In this document: positions 16,773 to 25,419 of the stretch, in pieces
How the letters are laid out: each line of letters starts with the position of its first letter
How positions within the stretch are numbered: position 1 is the stretch's first letter
Assembly (NCBI GenBank): GCA_031555615.1
Contig: JAVBUF010000009.1
Location: forward strand, 1-64,000
Reading direction: 5' to 3'
Length of the DNA stretch: 64,000 nucleotides
Source: UBA935 sp031555615
Lineage (GTDB): Bacteria > Bacillota > Clostridia > Lachnospirales > Lachnospiraceae
Notes under the pieces: generated by a model
What the model saw: the letters and a program-made list of their open reading frames with translations, nothing else
Databases searched by the model: none
What the model was told of the DNA's origin: nothing
Translations under genes and position numbers: made by a program

Positions 16773-17444
16773 TTAGTCCATTCTCCTCTTAATTTGTCTC
16801 ATTTGATTTTCCAACTCCAGCAGGCGATTGGTAAGTTCGGAATTGGCGTGTTGTAAATTCAGTAAATCCTCTTTTACCGGGTCAGGCAGATTGATCTGAT
16901 CCATGTCATCCTGCGGCAATGCTTCGTTGTTGCGCTTTACCACCCTGCCCGGAACCCCTACAACGGTGGAATTAGGGGGCACTTCCTCCAGCACAACGCT
17001 GCCTGCCCCGATTTTGGAATTATCGCCGATGGTAAAGGAACCCAGTACCTTGGCACCGGCACTGATCATCACATTGTTGCCGATGGTGGGATGACGTTTT
17101 CCCTGCTCCTTTCCGGTACCACCCAGGGTTACTCCCTGATATAAGGTAACATTGTCGCCAATAATCGTTGTTTCACCTACAATAACCCCATTGCCATGAT
17201 CAATAAAAAATCCCTTTCCAATCCTGGCCCCGGGATGAATCTCGATGCCGGTCTTCCTTACACCCCGCTGAGATACCCAGCGAGCCCAGAAAAAATGATT
17301 TTTCAGGTATAGCTTATGAGCCAGCCGATAATGCATCATGACCTTGAAGCTGGGATATAAAAACACCTCCATGGGGGAATGGATGGCGGGGTCACGCTGC
17401 TTGATCACAGCGATTTCCTCTTTCACTCGCTTAATAAAACCCAT
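16773..17444 (-). CDS. cysE: Serine O-acetyltransferase
   Basis: 223 residues from the ATG at 17444, preferred because GAGG precedes it; an in-frame ATG 15 bases upstream has no ribosome binding site. The left-handed beta-helix acyltransferase repeats are visible (G-A-R-I-G-K-G-F-F-I-D-H-G-N-G-V-V-I-G, then G-V-T-L-G-G-T-G-K, H-P-T-I-G). The catalytic His is in D-H-G and the conserved G-K-R-H-P is present. It makes O-acetylserine from serine and acetyl-CoA for cysteine synthesis. A C-terminal coiled tail (about 185-223) follows the catalytic domain. It is the first gene of the T-box(Cys) operon. Confidence 0.95.
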   Translation of the reverse strand: MGFIKRVKEEIAVIKQRDPAIHSPMEVFLYPSFKVMMHYRLAHKLYLKNHFFWARWVSQRGVRKTGIEIHPGARIGKGFFIDHGNGVIVGETTIIGDNVTLYQGVTLGGTGKEQGKRHPTIGNNVMISAGAKVLGSFTIGDNSKIGAGSVVLEEVPPNSTVVGVPGRVVKRNNEALPQDDMDQINLPDPVKEDLLNLQHANSELTNRLLELENQMRQIKRRMD

Positions 17445-17479
17445 TTTAACCTCACTCATTTCTACAAATTATTATATAC

Positions 17480-17755
17480 GCTCTTTCTTATGACATGAAA
17501 TAAAAAGGATAATTCCTTCTCGTAAAGAGACGAAATTATCCGCGGTTCCACTCTTGTTAAGGGCATCTGCCCTTCCCTCAAAGTACGTAACGTGTACAAA
17601 ACGGATTCGGATACTTGCCCTACAGGGTTCCCCGAACCGGCTCACGAAGGCACTTCTACTTTTCTCTAACCGAAAATGCTTACAGCCAGCGGCACTTCCT
17701 CTCTGTGGTCTTCAATAGTATACTCTTTTCGCTCAAAGCCTTTGTCTTTCTGGTC
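17480..17755 (-). promoter_or_regulatory. T-box leader, cysteine-specific
   Basis: A minus-strand leader with the T-box sequence TGGAACCGCGG (17540-17550), a terminator made of GGATAATT/AATTATCC with a following T-run (17500-17541), and a Stem I containing GAAG-TGC-C in the specifier position. The TGC codon (17650-17652) specifies Cys. It precedes cysE-cysS, which fits tRNA-Cys-dependent antitermination. Confidence 0.92.
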
Positions 17756-17764
17756 TTCTACTTT

Positions 17765-17793
17765 AGAATATGCAAAAGATTGGGTTTTGTCAA
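17765..17793 (-). promoter_or_regulatory. SigA-type promoter of the T-box(Cys) operon
   Basis: TTGACA, 17 bases, TATTCT. It lies between the ispF stop and the T-box leader. Confidence 0.85.
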
Positions 17794-17796
17794 TAC

Positions 17797-18348
17797 CTAT
17801 TTAGGGGCCGCATTCTTTGCACATCCGCCGCATCCCTCGCAGCGGGAAGCCGTAACATCTTCTGCACTCATACTGACCGGTGTTGTCAGCAGGCATATGG
17901 ATTGAGCCGAAATTCCTTCTCCGCTTCCGGTAAATCCCAGACCTTCTTCAGTAGTTGCCTTGACATTTACCTGGTCCGCCATAATGCCCAGCGCTTGCGC
18001 CATGTTTTCCCGCATGGTATCAATGTAAGGACGCATCTTCGGGGCCTGGGCGATAATTGTCGCATCAATATTTTCGATAAAAAAGCAATTCTCTTCTAAC
18101 AGTTGTCCGACCTTTTCCAATAACCTGATGGAGGAAATTCCTTTATATGCCGGGTCGGTATCCGGAAAATGCTTCCCGATGTCCCCTAATGCAGCTGCTC
18201 CCAAAAGAGAATCCATTACCGCATGGGTCAGTACATCCGCATCCGAATGTCCCAAAAGTCCCTTTTCATACGGGATCTCCACTCCGCCAATAATCAATTT
18301 TCGATTGCCCACTAATTTATGAACATCATAACCCATTCCTATTCTCAT
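17797..18348 (-). CDS. ispF: 2-C-methyl-D-erythritol 2,4-cyclodiphosphate synthase with a Cys-rich tail
   Basis: 183 residues from the ATG at 18348 (GGAGG 11 bases upstream). IspF motifs are complete: G-M-G-Y-D-V-H-K-L with the zinc ligands Asp and His, G-H-S-D-A-D-V-L-T-H-A, and the C-terminal T-T-E-E-G-L-G-F-T-G-S-G-E-G-I. It catalyses the cyclisation step of the MEP isoprenoid pathway. The usual protein ends near residue 157. This one has about 25 extra residues ending in C-E-G-C-G-G-C-A-K-N, three cysteines that could bind metal. It is a single-gene unit with its own promoter. Confidence 0.94.
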   Translation of the reverse strand: MRIGMGYDVHKLVGNRKLIIGGVEIPYEKGLLGHSDADVLTHAVMDSLLGAAALGDIGKHFPDTDPAYKGISSIRLLEKVGQLLEENCFFIENIDATIIAQAPKMRPYIDTMRENMAQALGIMADQVNVKATTEEGLGFTGSGEGISAQSICLLTTPVSMSAEDVTASRCEGCGGCAKNAAPK

Positions 18349-18391
18349 ATATTTGATTACCTCCAATATATCTAATCTCTTTTCTCAGACA

Positions 18392-18420
18392 AGTATAGCT
18401 TAAGAAACCTGACCTGTAAA
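18392..18420 (-). promoter_or_regulatory. SigA-type promoter of ispF
   Basis: TTTACA, 17 bases, TATACT, about 45 bases upstream of the ispF start. Confidence 0.75.
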
Positions 18421-18496
18421 CATCCAATACGGAAAAAAGCCAGTCAAAGACTGCCTGTATGGTTCACATATTTGGATTTGATTCATATGATAGAGC

Positions 18497-19141
18497 ATGA
18501 AAAAAATATTAATTGCCGGATATCCGGAAAAAACCACTAATTACGAAAATGCATTAATTAAATCCGGTGCCACCCCCGTCACCTCCCTGCATGTTCCCTT
18601 TACAGAGGAGTATGATGCTCTGCTCCTGCCTGGCGGCGGGGATATTGACCCTGTCCTTTTTGGACAGCTTAACAGCGGTTCCCGGGAAATCGATTCGGCC
18701 CTGGACCGTATCCAGTTAATGATCCTGAAAGACTTTGTCAAAGAAAAGAAACCCATTCTGGGCATCTGCAAAGGTATGCAATTAATTAATATTTTCTTTG
18801 GCGGAGATATTTTTCAGCATTTACCTTCCTCACCGTCTCATGAATATATCGGACATGATCAGGCCCATTATTCCCTTGCCCCCAAGCACTCTTTTTTGTC
18901 TAATTTGTATGGCATGCACTTTCCGGTAAACAGTGCTCATCATCAAGGTTGTCATACCCCAGGGAAAAATATTTCTTTTATTCAGTATGCCGAAGATGGT
19001 GTTGTAGAGGGATTACAGCATAACAAATTACCTATTGCAGGCGTGCAATGGCACCCGGAGCGAATGTGTTTTGATCACTCACAGGAAGCTTTGGTTGATG
19101 GAAGCCTTTTAATTTCTTATTTTTTAAATCTTATTTCATAA
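18497..19141 (+). CDS. Class I glutamine amidotransferase (gamma-glutamyl-GABA hydrolase family)
   Basis: 214 residues. This stand-alone class I glutamine amidotransferase-like fold of the PuuD/peptidase C26 type has a nucleophile elbow G-I-C-K-G-M-Q (Cys near 92), P-G-G-G-D-I-D-P-V near 48, and the His-Glu pair in V-Q-W-H-P-E-R (about 178-180), so the catalytic triad is complete. Relatives hydrolyse gamma-glutamyl amide bonds such as gamma-glutamyl-GABA. The ribosome binding site is weak (GATAGAG). It is a single gene, divergent from ispF, and the substrate is not determined by context. Confidence 0.85.
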   Translation: MKKILIAGYPEKTTNYENALIKSGATPVTSLHVPFTEEYDALLLPGGGDIDPVLFGQLNSGSREIDSALDRIQLMILKDFVKEKKPILGICKGMQLINIFFGGDIFQHLPSSPSHEYIGHDQAHYSLAPKHSFLSNLYGMHFPVNSAHHQGCHTPGKNISFIQYAEDGVVEGLQHNKLPIAGVQWHPERMCFDHSQEALVDGSLLISYFLNLIS

Positions 19142-19199
19142 GGGAAATAAATTAATAAAATTGGGTTTAAAAAATCCGATTTAAAAAGTAAAAAAATAC

Positions 19200-19229
19200 T
19201 TGACAAGCCCTGCCCTCTGATTGTATACT
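19200..19229 (+). promoter_or_regulatory. Promoter of the tRNA-Val/tRNA-Met unit
   Basis: TTGACA, 18 bases, TATACT, ending about 35 bases before tRNA-Val. Confidence 0.85.
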
Positions 19230-19264
19230 AGCAGAGCGGGTCAGATATTGATGCTTTAACCCTT

Positions 19265-19337
19265 GGGATCTTAGCTCAGCTGGGAGAGCATCTGCCTTAC
19301 AAGCAGAGGGTCATAGGTTCGAGCCCTATAGGTCCCA
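19265..19337 (+). tRNA. tRNA-Val (anticodon TAC)
   Basis: A complete cloverleaf: acceptor GGGATCT/AGGTCCC, D-arm GCTC/GAGC, anticodon stem TCTGC/GCAGA with loop CTTACAA (anticodon TAC), and T-loop TTCGAGC. CCA is not encoded. Confidence 0.96.
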
Positions 19338-19364
19338 TTTTATCGATATTTAATCCGTTTATAT

Positions 19365-19438
19365 GGCGAGATAGCTCAGTTGGCTAGAGCATGCGGTTCA
19401 TACCCGCAGTGTCGGGGGTTCAAATCCCTTTCTCGCTA
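19365..19438 (+). tRNA. tRNA-Met (anticodon CAT), elongator type
   Basis: Cloverleaf with acceptor GGCGAGA/TCTCGCT, anticodon stem TGCGG/CCGCA and loop TTCATAC (CAT). The first acceptor pair is G-T, not the unpaired 5' end typical of initiator tRNA, and the anticodon stem lacks three consecutive G-C pairs, so an elongator is favoured. An Ile-decoding tRNA with lysidine-modified CAT cannot be excluded. Confidence 0.9.
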
Positions 19439-19443
19439 CTTAT

Positions 19444-19478
19444 AAAATCCTGTAACCAACAGTGTTACAGGATTTTTT
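19444..19478 (+). terminator. Terminator of the tRNA unit
   Basis: AAATCCTGTAAC pairs with GTTACAGGATTT around a 7-base loop, followed by a T-run. Confidence 0.9.
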
Positions 19479-19510
19479 ATGCTTGTTTAGATGCTTTCCG
19501 AAACTCCTCA

Positions 19511-20656
19511 CTAATATCTTACATGAAACTCTTTCTTTTTTTGATACATCTTCTGATCTGCAGCATCCATCAGATGAGATGTGGTCAAGTGTGTCCGGGA
19601 ATCGTAAATAGCATAACCCAGACTCATTGATAGTATATATGCATTGCCTCTGCGGTTTTCTTCCGCCAGCTTTTGTTCGATTATATCAAGTACTGCCTCG
19701 ACATCATCGATACAATTACGAAAACCCGCCATGACAAATTCATCGCCGCCAAATCTGGCCAGACAATCCCCCTGAATACAGGATTTTCTCAGTGCTTCCG
19801 CTATTTTAACCAATGCTTCATTCCCCACCTCATGACCATGGGTATCATTAATCTGCTTAAAGCGGTCAGCGTCCCCCATAATAACAAAGAACACCTGGCC
19901 GTTTTCCGTCTCCCGCATATTCTGTTCCAGATATCTGGTAAAGGCCCGGGGATTATTTAAACCGGTCAACTTATCAACCGTAACCAACGCCGACTGCTGC
20001 TGCACGAATATAATCAACAAAGCAATGGCGTAGCAAATCGGAATCATCGATACTCCATATACCATACTTTGAATCAACGTTCCTACAATCGGTGATGCAC
20101 AGAAAATCAAAAGCGAGTAAGCATCCTGACGCTGAATTCCGCTTTTTTTTCCGGCACTTTTTAATATAAAGCCAACCGACCAAATACCATAGACAAAAAG
20201 TGTTCCCAGATAAATAATATAAAATTGTTCCCGGTGATAATGATTGGCCGAATCATAAGTATAAATCCATCCGCCCCAATGATTTGCAATAATGATTATG
20301 GTACTGATGCCCCAGGGAACAAAATAGAATTTTTGCCTGAAAACACGTTTGGATTCTGTATTAATCTTTCGATCGCAATAATACAGCCAGAGACTATAGG
20401 AAAATACCGTAGAAATATAGAATAATGCCGTTGCTGCCTCTAAAATCTTTCTGGCCCCCGCAAACACTTGTCCTTCCAGCACCCATTGCAGGGTATCAGA
20501 AACCAGCATCACGGCCGTTATAACTAAAAGTATATTAAAAACAGTCTGGGTCGGTGTCTTTTCACCATGTTTCCGGCTAAACCAGTAAATGATGCCGATT
20601 ATGACAAAACCCAAAAAGTCTATCTGTAAATATAGATATATATTCGTTAAATTCAT
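19511..20656 (-). CDS. Membrane GGDEF diguanylate cyclase
   Basis: 381 residues from the ATG at 20656 (GGGAG 6 bases upstream). About 210 residues hold seven or so membrane segments of the type seen in clostridial GGDEF sensors. The C-terminal GGDEF domain has D-A-D-R-F-K-Q-I-N-D-T-H-G-H-E-V-G-N and an intact R-F-G-G-D-E-F, so cyclic di-GMP synthesis is expected. The product-inhibition I-site R-x-x-D upstream of GGDEF reads I-Q-G-D, so the Arg is missing and feedback inhibition may be lost. It is a single-gene unit and the sensed signal is unknown. Confidence 0.9.
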   Translation of the reverse strand: MNLTNIYLYLQIDFLGFVIIGIIYWFSRKHGEKTPTQTVFNILLVITAVMLVSDTLQWVLEGQVFAGARKILEAATALFYISTVFSYSLWLYYCDRKINTESKRVFRQKFYFVPWGISTIIIIANHWGGWIYTYDSANHYHREQFYIIYLGTLFVYGIWSVGFILKSAGKKSGIQRQDAYSLLIFCASPIVGTLIQSMVYGVSMIPICYAIALLIIFVQQQSALVTVDKLTGLNNPRAFTRYLEQNMRETENGQVFFVIMGDADRFKQINDTHGHEVGNEALVKIAEALRKSCIQGDCLARFGGDEFVMAGFRNCIDDVEAVLDIIEQKLAEENRRGNAYILSMSLGYAIYDSRTHLTTSHLMDAADQKMYQKKKEFHVRY

Positions 20657-20770
20657 TGTTATCTCCCACCATGATTTCAAATCTAAGTTTTCATCATCAA
20701 GATAACATATGTGTATATTAAAGGAAAGTGTTTTTAATAAAAATGTAAATTATGTCAATTTTTCAAATTT

Positions 20771-21466
20771 TTAACCTATAAATTTTATTATCTTTTTCAT
20801 TTCTGCCGCAGGATTCAGTTTATAAATCCGCTCTGTGATTCCGGCCCTTGCTTCCGCTGCGGATATCTTTTCCGCTTCTGCAAAAACCTCCTGGCCCCAG
20901 AAATGTTCTGTGGTACAGAAAACTGTGGAAGCCCAGCCATACTCCTGACCATTTTGAGTTACCTTCTGCTGCCGCCCGCACATGGTAATATACAGCTTCA
21001 TCTGTAACTCCACCATGGCTCGGTCAAACTTGGCTTTCTCCTCTTTGGTAATGCCTGCAAGCTGCTTCAGGATATGAAGAGGCAGCCGCTCATGCCTTTG
21101 AAACAAATCGTAAATCCGCTTGGACATCAGACTGATCTTTCCTTCCAGATATTCTTCCTCCAATATCCTGCTGCCCCGGCGGGCCGCCAGAAAATAGGGA
21201 TACCACTCTCTGGTAATATAACCGCTTTTATTAAAAAACACCTTGGCATAAGCAACATCTTCCTTTTCATCCAAGACCCGCATCCGCCATTCCCATGGAT
21301 CGGTTTCCCGTTCTCCCGTATGCCACCTGACAGGTGTTTCGAAAGGTGGTTCTTCAAACCAATTAAAAGGAATTACCGCATAGATTCCTTCCGGGTTGCC
21401 ACCTCCCAGAGAAAAACCTGTCTGCAGTAATTCCTGATAAAAATCCTCAAAATTTTGTATTTCCAT
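20771..21466 (-). CDS. Uncharacterised protein, possibly AlkZ-related
   Basis: 231 residues, soluble, rich in Trp and Glu. Visible landmarks are an N-terminal G-G-G-N-P-E-G-I-Y-A-V-I-P region, W-H-T-G-E-R-E-T-D-P-W-E-W-R (about 48-61) and a later helical region, L-H-I-L-K-Q-L-A-G-I-T-K-E-E-K. The D-P-W-E-W-R motif is typical of a Clostridia and Bacilli family annotated as AlkZ-related, with winged-helix character; I recall this rather than prove it. There is no close ribosome binding site beyond GGGG 14 bases upstream. The neighbours give no functional clue. Confidence 0.5.
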   Translation of the reverse strand: MEIQNFEDFYQELLQTGFSLGGGNPEGIYAVIPFNWFEEPPFETPVRWHTGERETDPWEWRMRVLDEKEDVAYAKVFFNKSGYITREWYPYFLAARRGSRILEEEYLEGKISLMSKRIYDLFQRHERLPLHILKQLAGITKEEKAKFDRAMVELQMKLYITMCGRQQKVTQNGQEYGWASTVFCTTEHFWGQEVFAEAEKISAAEARAGITERIYKLNPAAEMKKIIKFIG

Positions 21467-21534
21467 AATACAATCATGCCCCTTTCCTTGTGCTTTTCCT
21501 TATTTTAACACAACGAACCGGACAACTGTATGTC

Positions 21535-22206
21535 TTATCCCATATAATCTCCGTTATAACTCACCAGAACCGCACTTTCTACCCCAGTCACTGCCGACAC
21601 GCTATTGACAAATTCTGCATCATCGCTTTTCAAGCGTACTTCCATCGTCAGTTCGATACCATTTTTAGAAACAGTCTTTGATTTTAAGACCTGTTTCTTC
21701 ACCGATTCCTTCACCAGTGCAATCACATTTTTTTCCGCCTCACTGCTCTCACAGGAAACGATCATAATATAGGGGTGATCGCTGGTCTTACGGTTTACAA
21801 ATACCCACAAAATCACACCGATAAAGGCCGAGCCCAATACTGCCAGCGGAATCAGACCTGCTCCCAATACGATTCCTGCCGCAATGGCCCAGAACAAAAA
21901 GGCGATATCCAACGGTTCTTTAATAGCTGTCCGAAAACGGACAATGGACAACGCACCTACCATACCCAGAGACAGCACCACATTAGAGGTAACAGCCAAT
22001 ATTACCAGAGTCGTGATCATCGTCAGCGCCATCAAGGACACACCAAAGCTGGCCGAATACATCACTCCGTTAAAGGTTTTCTTATATACATAGAAAATAA
22101 ATAATCCCAGAGCAAAAGCAAGTGCCATTGCCAGGATAAAATCCAAAGCAGAAAAGCTGCCCGCCTTCTCCAAAAAGGATGATTTGAAAATATCGTTAAA
22201 AGTCAT
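21535..22206 (-). CDS. DUF4956 membrane protein
   Basis: 223 residues. Four hydrophobic segments in the first 150 residues (about 22-42, 50-78, 101-123, 127-138) surround the conserved S-L-G-M-V-G-A-L-S-I-V-R-F-R-T-A-I-K-E-P. A soluble C-terminal domain follows with ferredoxin-like alternation. GGAGG lies 8 bases before the ATG. The family is repeatedly found beside VTC-domain polyphosphate polymerases, as here (32 bases apart), suggesting a membrane partner for the VTC enzyme. The biochemical function is not established. Confidence 0.88.
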   Translation of the reverse strand: MTFNDIFKSSFLEKAGSFSALDFILAMALAFALGLFIFYVYKKTFNGVMYSASFGVSLMALTMITTLVILAVTSNVVLSLGMVGALSIVRFRTAIKEPLDIAFLFWAIAAGIVLGAGLIPLAVLGSAFIGVILWVFVNRKTSDHPYIMIVSCESSEAEKNVIALVKESVKKQVLKSKTVSKNGIELTMEVRLKSDDAEFVNSVSAVTGVESAVLVSYNGDYMG

Positions 22207-22238
22207 CTTTATTACCTCCGCTTAAAAGAATGCAATTT

Positions 22239-22907
22239 TCAGCCGTACATCCGGCATACTGCATATTTACTGAAAGCCGTCATCCGGCGGTTTGGTACCC
22301 GCACTGCCTTTTCGATAATCTCCGGCAGAAAGGCATCGTATTTTACTTCCAGGATAATGGTTCCCGGTTCGGTGGGGGCCGTTAACAATGGGCCGTCAAA
22401 CAGGGTATTGTGATAAATCCCGGTCCGGATATCACTGTCAAAAGTAATTCTGACATTTCCCGGGCCATAGACATATGGCTCCCTTGCATACTCCACAATT
22501 ACCTTGGGGCGCAGCAGTTGATACGTCATTTTGGCATAAAACTCCTGCAAAAGCGGACTGGCTTCTTCTTTCAAAAATGCAAAATCACCCTGACAGATCT
22601 TCATCGTTTGCTCTTTACTAAGAGGTGCCGCCTTTTTTTCGCACAAACTATGACGCTTACTCTTTTTTTCCAAACGAATATAATCTGTATTGTCATTATA
22701 ATAGCGGATTCTGAATTTTTCCCGCCGCTCCACACCGTCCAGTTTTTCCCGCAGGGCCTTATCCGAAAAATTGTCAAAATACAGGCTGCAAACCTGATAC
22801 CGTCCCTCTTCACCGGCATGGGCATCGGGCTTAACAAGATGCTTCAGCCGACTTTTTATAACAAGATAATCTTCATAATTAATCCGATGTTTAAACTCAT
22901 GTCTCAT
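22239..22907 (-). CDS. VTC-domain (polyphosphate polymerase-like) protein
   Basis: 222 residues from the ATG at 22907 (a GTG one codon earlier is possible). Signatures of the VTC/CYTH-type tunnel fold are R-H-E-F-K-H, Y-Q-V-C-S-L-Y-F-D-N, the basic strand R-R-E-K-F-R-I-R-Y-Y, I-R-L-E-K-K-S-K, V-I-V-E-Y-A-R-E and I-I-L-E-V-K-Y-D. In yeast, VTC proteins polymerise ATP phosphate into polyphosphate; bacterial members are inferred to act similarly. It sits between argS (7 bases upstream) and DUF4956 and is likely cotranscribed. No spore-coat CotH partner, often present in such clusters, is seen here. Confidence 0.85.
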   Translation of the reverse strand: MRHEFKHRINYEDYLVIKSRLKHLVKPDAHAGEEGRYQVCSLYFDNFSDKALREKLDGVERREKFRIRYYNDNTDYIRLEKKSKRHSLCEKKAAPLSKEQTMKICQGDFAFLKEEASPLLQEFYAKMTYQLLRPKVIVEYAREPYVYGPGNVRITFDSDIRTGIYHNTLFDGPLLTAPTEPGTIILEVKYDAFLPEIIEKAVRVPNRRMTAFSKYAVCRMYG

Positions 22908-22913
22908 CACGCA

Positions 22914-24680
22914 TTACATTCTTTCCGGTGCTGAAAATCCCAGCAAATCAATACAGGTTTCCAAAATATCCTTAGTAAAATCCAACAACGAAATATAACT
23001 GTTTTTCTTATTTTCATCCTCTTCGGTCAAAATTTTGGTTTCATGATAAAAACTGTTAAAAGCATTGGCCAGCTCATACATATAAGCACAAACCTTATGG
23101 GGAGCAATTTCTTCATACGCCGCTTCTACTACCGCATTAAATTTGGTCAGAGCCATCACCAAATCTTTTTCGGCATCACTGTCCGCCGCCCGGAAAGCCC
23201 CCTTAATAATCTGTCCTCCCTGCTCACCATATTTGGACAAAATAGACTTGATCCGCACGATGGTATATAAAATATAAGGACCGGTGTCTCCTTCAAAGGA
23301 AGTGAAACGGTCGATGTCAAAAATATAGTCTTTTGCTGCCTGATTGGATAAATCTCCGTATTTTACTGCCGAAAGCGCCACCACCTTGGCTGTCTGCCTT
23401 GCTTCTTCCTCTGCTACCTCACGGTTGGAGGTGATTTTCCGGTACATTTCTTCATCAATATCGGCAATCAGGTTTTCCAGGCGCATAACCCCGCCATCTC
23501 TGGTCTTAAAGGGCTTGCCGTCCTGTCCGTTCATGGTTCCGAAACCATGGAAATGTAAAACCGTCTCCGGCTTCACCAGCCTGGTCTTACGGGCACAGCG
23601 GAAGACCTGTTCAAAATAAAGCTCCTGCCGCTTATCCACCACATAAATCATTTCATCCGGAGCGTACTCCTTCATTCGTTCCTGAATCGTTGCCAGATCG
23701 GTTGTGTTATACAGGGATGCCCCATCCGACTTCAAAATCATACAGGGAGGGATTTCCTTGGTATCGGTTTCTTCCTTCACATCCACTACCAATGCCCCTT
23801 CACTGATATAGGCATAGCCGCCTTCTTTCATATAATCCACCATGCCGGGAATGGCATCATGAACATCCGATTCACCCTTCCACAAATCAAAATCCACATT
23901 CAGGTTGGCATAGTTTTTCTTCAAATCTGCTATAGAAACCTTCATAATATGCTGCCATAAAGACCGGTAACCCGGCACGCCGCTTTGCAGCTTAAAAGTA
24001 GCTGCCATGGCCTTTTCCTTAAAAGCAGCATTTTCTTTTGACTTTGCACTTGCCGCCGGGTAAATCTCCTCCAACTGGGAAATGGTAAAGGGTGCTTCTT
24101 CGGGATAGTCACCCGCATAGGCTTCATCAAAATAAATCAATTCCGGTTGCCGCTCCTGCAATTGGGCCATAATCAGCCCCATCTGCAGCCCCCAGTCACC
24201 CAGATGAATATCCCCGATCACCTCATGCCCGGCATAACGGGCAATCCGCTTAATGCTTTCGCCAATAACAGCCGAACGCAGGTGCCCCACATGAAGAGGC
24301 TTGGCCACATTAGGACCGCCGTAATCAATAATGATTTTCTTGGGGTTCTCCGGCATCTCCAGGCCGTACTTGTCTGCTGCCGCCATCTGTTCCAAGTAAT
24401 CTTTAATAAAGGAAGGCTTCACCTTCAAATTCAAAAATCCGGGAGGTACTGCCTCTGCCTGTGCAAAAACCTTACTGTCCTGTAGGTTTGCTGCCACTTC
24501 ATTGGCAATCATAACAGGTGCTTTTTTATATTCTTTTGCTCCGGCCATAGCACCGTTACACTGATATTCACACAGATCCGGACGGTTGGACACGGTAACC
24601 TTGCCCAACTCTGGATTATATCCTGCGGCCCCAAAAGCCTGCTTTATCTCTACTGCAATTTCATCTAAAAATTTATTCAT
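22914..24680 (-). CDS. argS: Arginyl-tRNA synthetase
   Basis: 588 residues from the ATG at 24680 (GGAGG 5 bases upstream); an in-frame ATG 12 bases earlier overlaps this site. It has an N-terminal Add-1 domain (about 1-110), the HIGH variant K-P-L-H-V-G-H-L-R-S-A (about 130), class I Rossmann core motifs, the degenerate KMSK region F-K-T-R-D-G-G, and the C-terminal anticodon-binding DALR domain ending F-Y-H-E-T-K-I-L. It charges tRNA-Arg. A stem-loop at 24701-24730 separates it from queH. Confidence 0.97.
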   Translation of the reverse strand: MNKFLDEIAVEIKQAFGAAGYNPELGKVTVSNRPDLCEYQCNGAMAGAKEYKKAPVMIANEVAANLQDSKVFAQAEAVPPGFLNLKVKPSFIKDYLEQMAAADKYGLEMPENPKKIIIDYGGPNVAKPLHVGHLRSAVIGESIKRIARYAGHEVIGDIHLGDWGLQMGLIMAQLQERQPELIYFDEAYAGDYPEEAPFTISQLEEIYPAASAKSKENAAFKEKAMAATFKLQSGVPGYRSLWQHIMKVSIADLKKNYANLNVDFDLWKGESDVHDAIPGMVDYMKEGGYAYISEGALVVDVKEETDTKEIPPCMILKSDGASLYNTTDLATIQERMKEYAPDEMIYVVDKRQELYFEQVFRCARKTRLVKPETVLHFHGFGTMNGQDGKPFKTRDGGVMRLENLIADIDEEMYRKITSNREVAEEEARQTAKVVALSAVKYGDLSNQAAKDYIFDIDRFTSFEGDTGPYILYTIVRIKSILSKYGEQGGQIIKGAFRAADSDAEKDLVMALTKFNAVVEAAYEEIAPHKVCAYMYELANAFNSFYHETKILTEEDENKKNSYISLLDFTKDILETCIDLLGFSAPERM

Positions 24681-24700
24681 CACTGCCTCCATACTCTAAA

Positions 24701-24730
24701 AATGAGATTACCAATAAAAGTAATCTCATT
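24701..24730 (-). terminator. Perfect inverted repeat between queH and argS, probable terminator
   Basis: AATGAGATTAC and GTAATCTCATT (11 bp, 8-base loop) with a short T-run on the minus strand. It would end queH transcripts. It also lies in the argS leader region, only 20 bases before that start. Confidence 0.6.
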
Positions 24731-24742
24731 AATACTAACATT

Positions 24743-25399
24743 TCAATCTGATTTTCGCAAGCGTTCCTGCGCAACGTTCTGCATTTTCGAGTAAACACAC
24801 CCGCAATAATCCTGGCGGTACAGCCCATACTCCTTAGACAGTTCTATGGAACGTTTATAACCTTCCTTCTTCTTAAAATCCGAAGGCAAAAAAGCTATCC
24901 CCAGCTCCGCCCCCAGCCGCTGGCCAATCTCATTCAGCTTTTCCGCATTTTTCAGCGGACTGATGGTTAAGGTCGTCGTAAAAAAATCAGCTCCCGCTTC
25001 CTTTGCCTGCCTGGCCGTCTTCCCAAGCCGCAGCTCATAGCACTGAAAACACCGTTGTCCCCCTTCCGGACATTGTTCCAGGCCTTTGGCAATTTGGAAG
25101 AAACGCTCCGGCTCATAATCACCGTCCACATAATCAATTGGATAAATCTTATCCGTGCCGACAGCCGCCGCATTCAATTCCCCAATCAGCCGTTTCTGTT
25201 CCTCCCGCCGCATCACATATTCCACTTCTTCGGAGATATTGGGATTATAATAAAAAACCGTAATCCGGAAATAAGGGCGGAGATAGTCCAGAACATAGCT
25301 GCTGCAAGGTGCACAGCAGCTATGTAGAAATAATCTTTTTCCCCGCACATCTGGTTTACATAACATTTCTTCCAGTTCTTTTCCATAATTTTTTTTCAT
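24743..25399 (-). CDS. queH: Epoxyqueuosine reductase QueH
   Basis: 218 residues. Cysteine motifs of the DUF208/QueH family are present: H-S-C-C-A-P-C near 28-33 (iron-sulfur and catalytic cysteines), R-C-F-Q-C-Y-E-L-R-L near 118 and Y-C-G-C-V-Y near 195. QueH performs the last step of queuosine biosynthesis, reducing epoxyqueuosine in tRNA, in organisms lacking QueG. No other queuosine genes are in the window. Confidence 0.93.
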   Translation of the reverse strand: MKKNYGKELEEMLCKPDVRGKRLFLHSCCAPCSSYVLDYLRPYFRITVFYYNPNISEEVEYVMRREEQKRLIGELNAAAVGTDKIYPIDYVDGDYEPERFFQIAKGLEQCPEGGQRCFQCYELRLGKTARQAKEAGADFFTTTLTISPLKNAEKLNEIGQRLGAELGIAFLPSDFKKKEGYKRSIELSKEYGLYRQDYCGCVYSKMQNVAQERLRKSD

Positions 25400-25419
25400 G
25401 GGTTTTCCTACTTCTATAA

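Noticed and set aside
18431..18455. Hairpin GGCAGTC/GACTGGC followed by TTTTTT on the minus strand upstream of ispF
   Set aside because: One internal mismatch, and no gene lies upstream on that strand to need it; possibly a fortuitous terminator for antisense transcripts.
21074..21430. Plus-strand frame of 118 codons opposite the AlkZ-related gene
   Set aside because: Shadow of the minus-strand gene; no ribosome binding site and no known domain.
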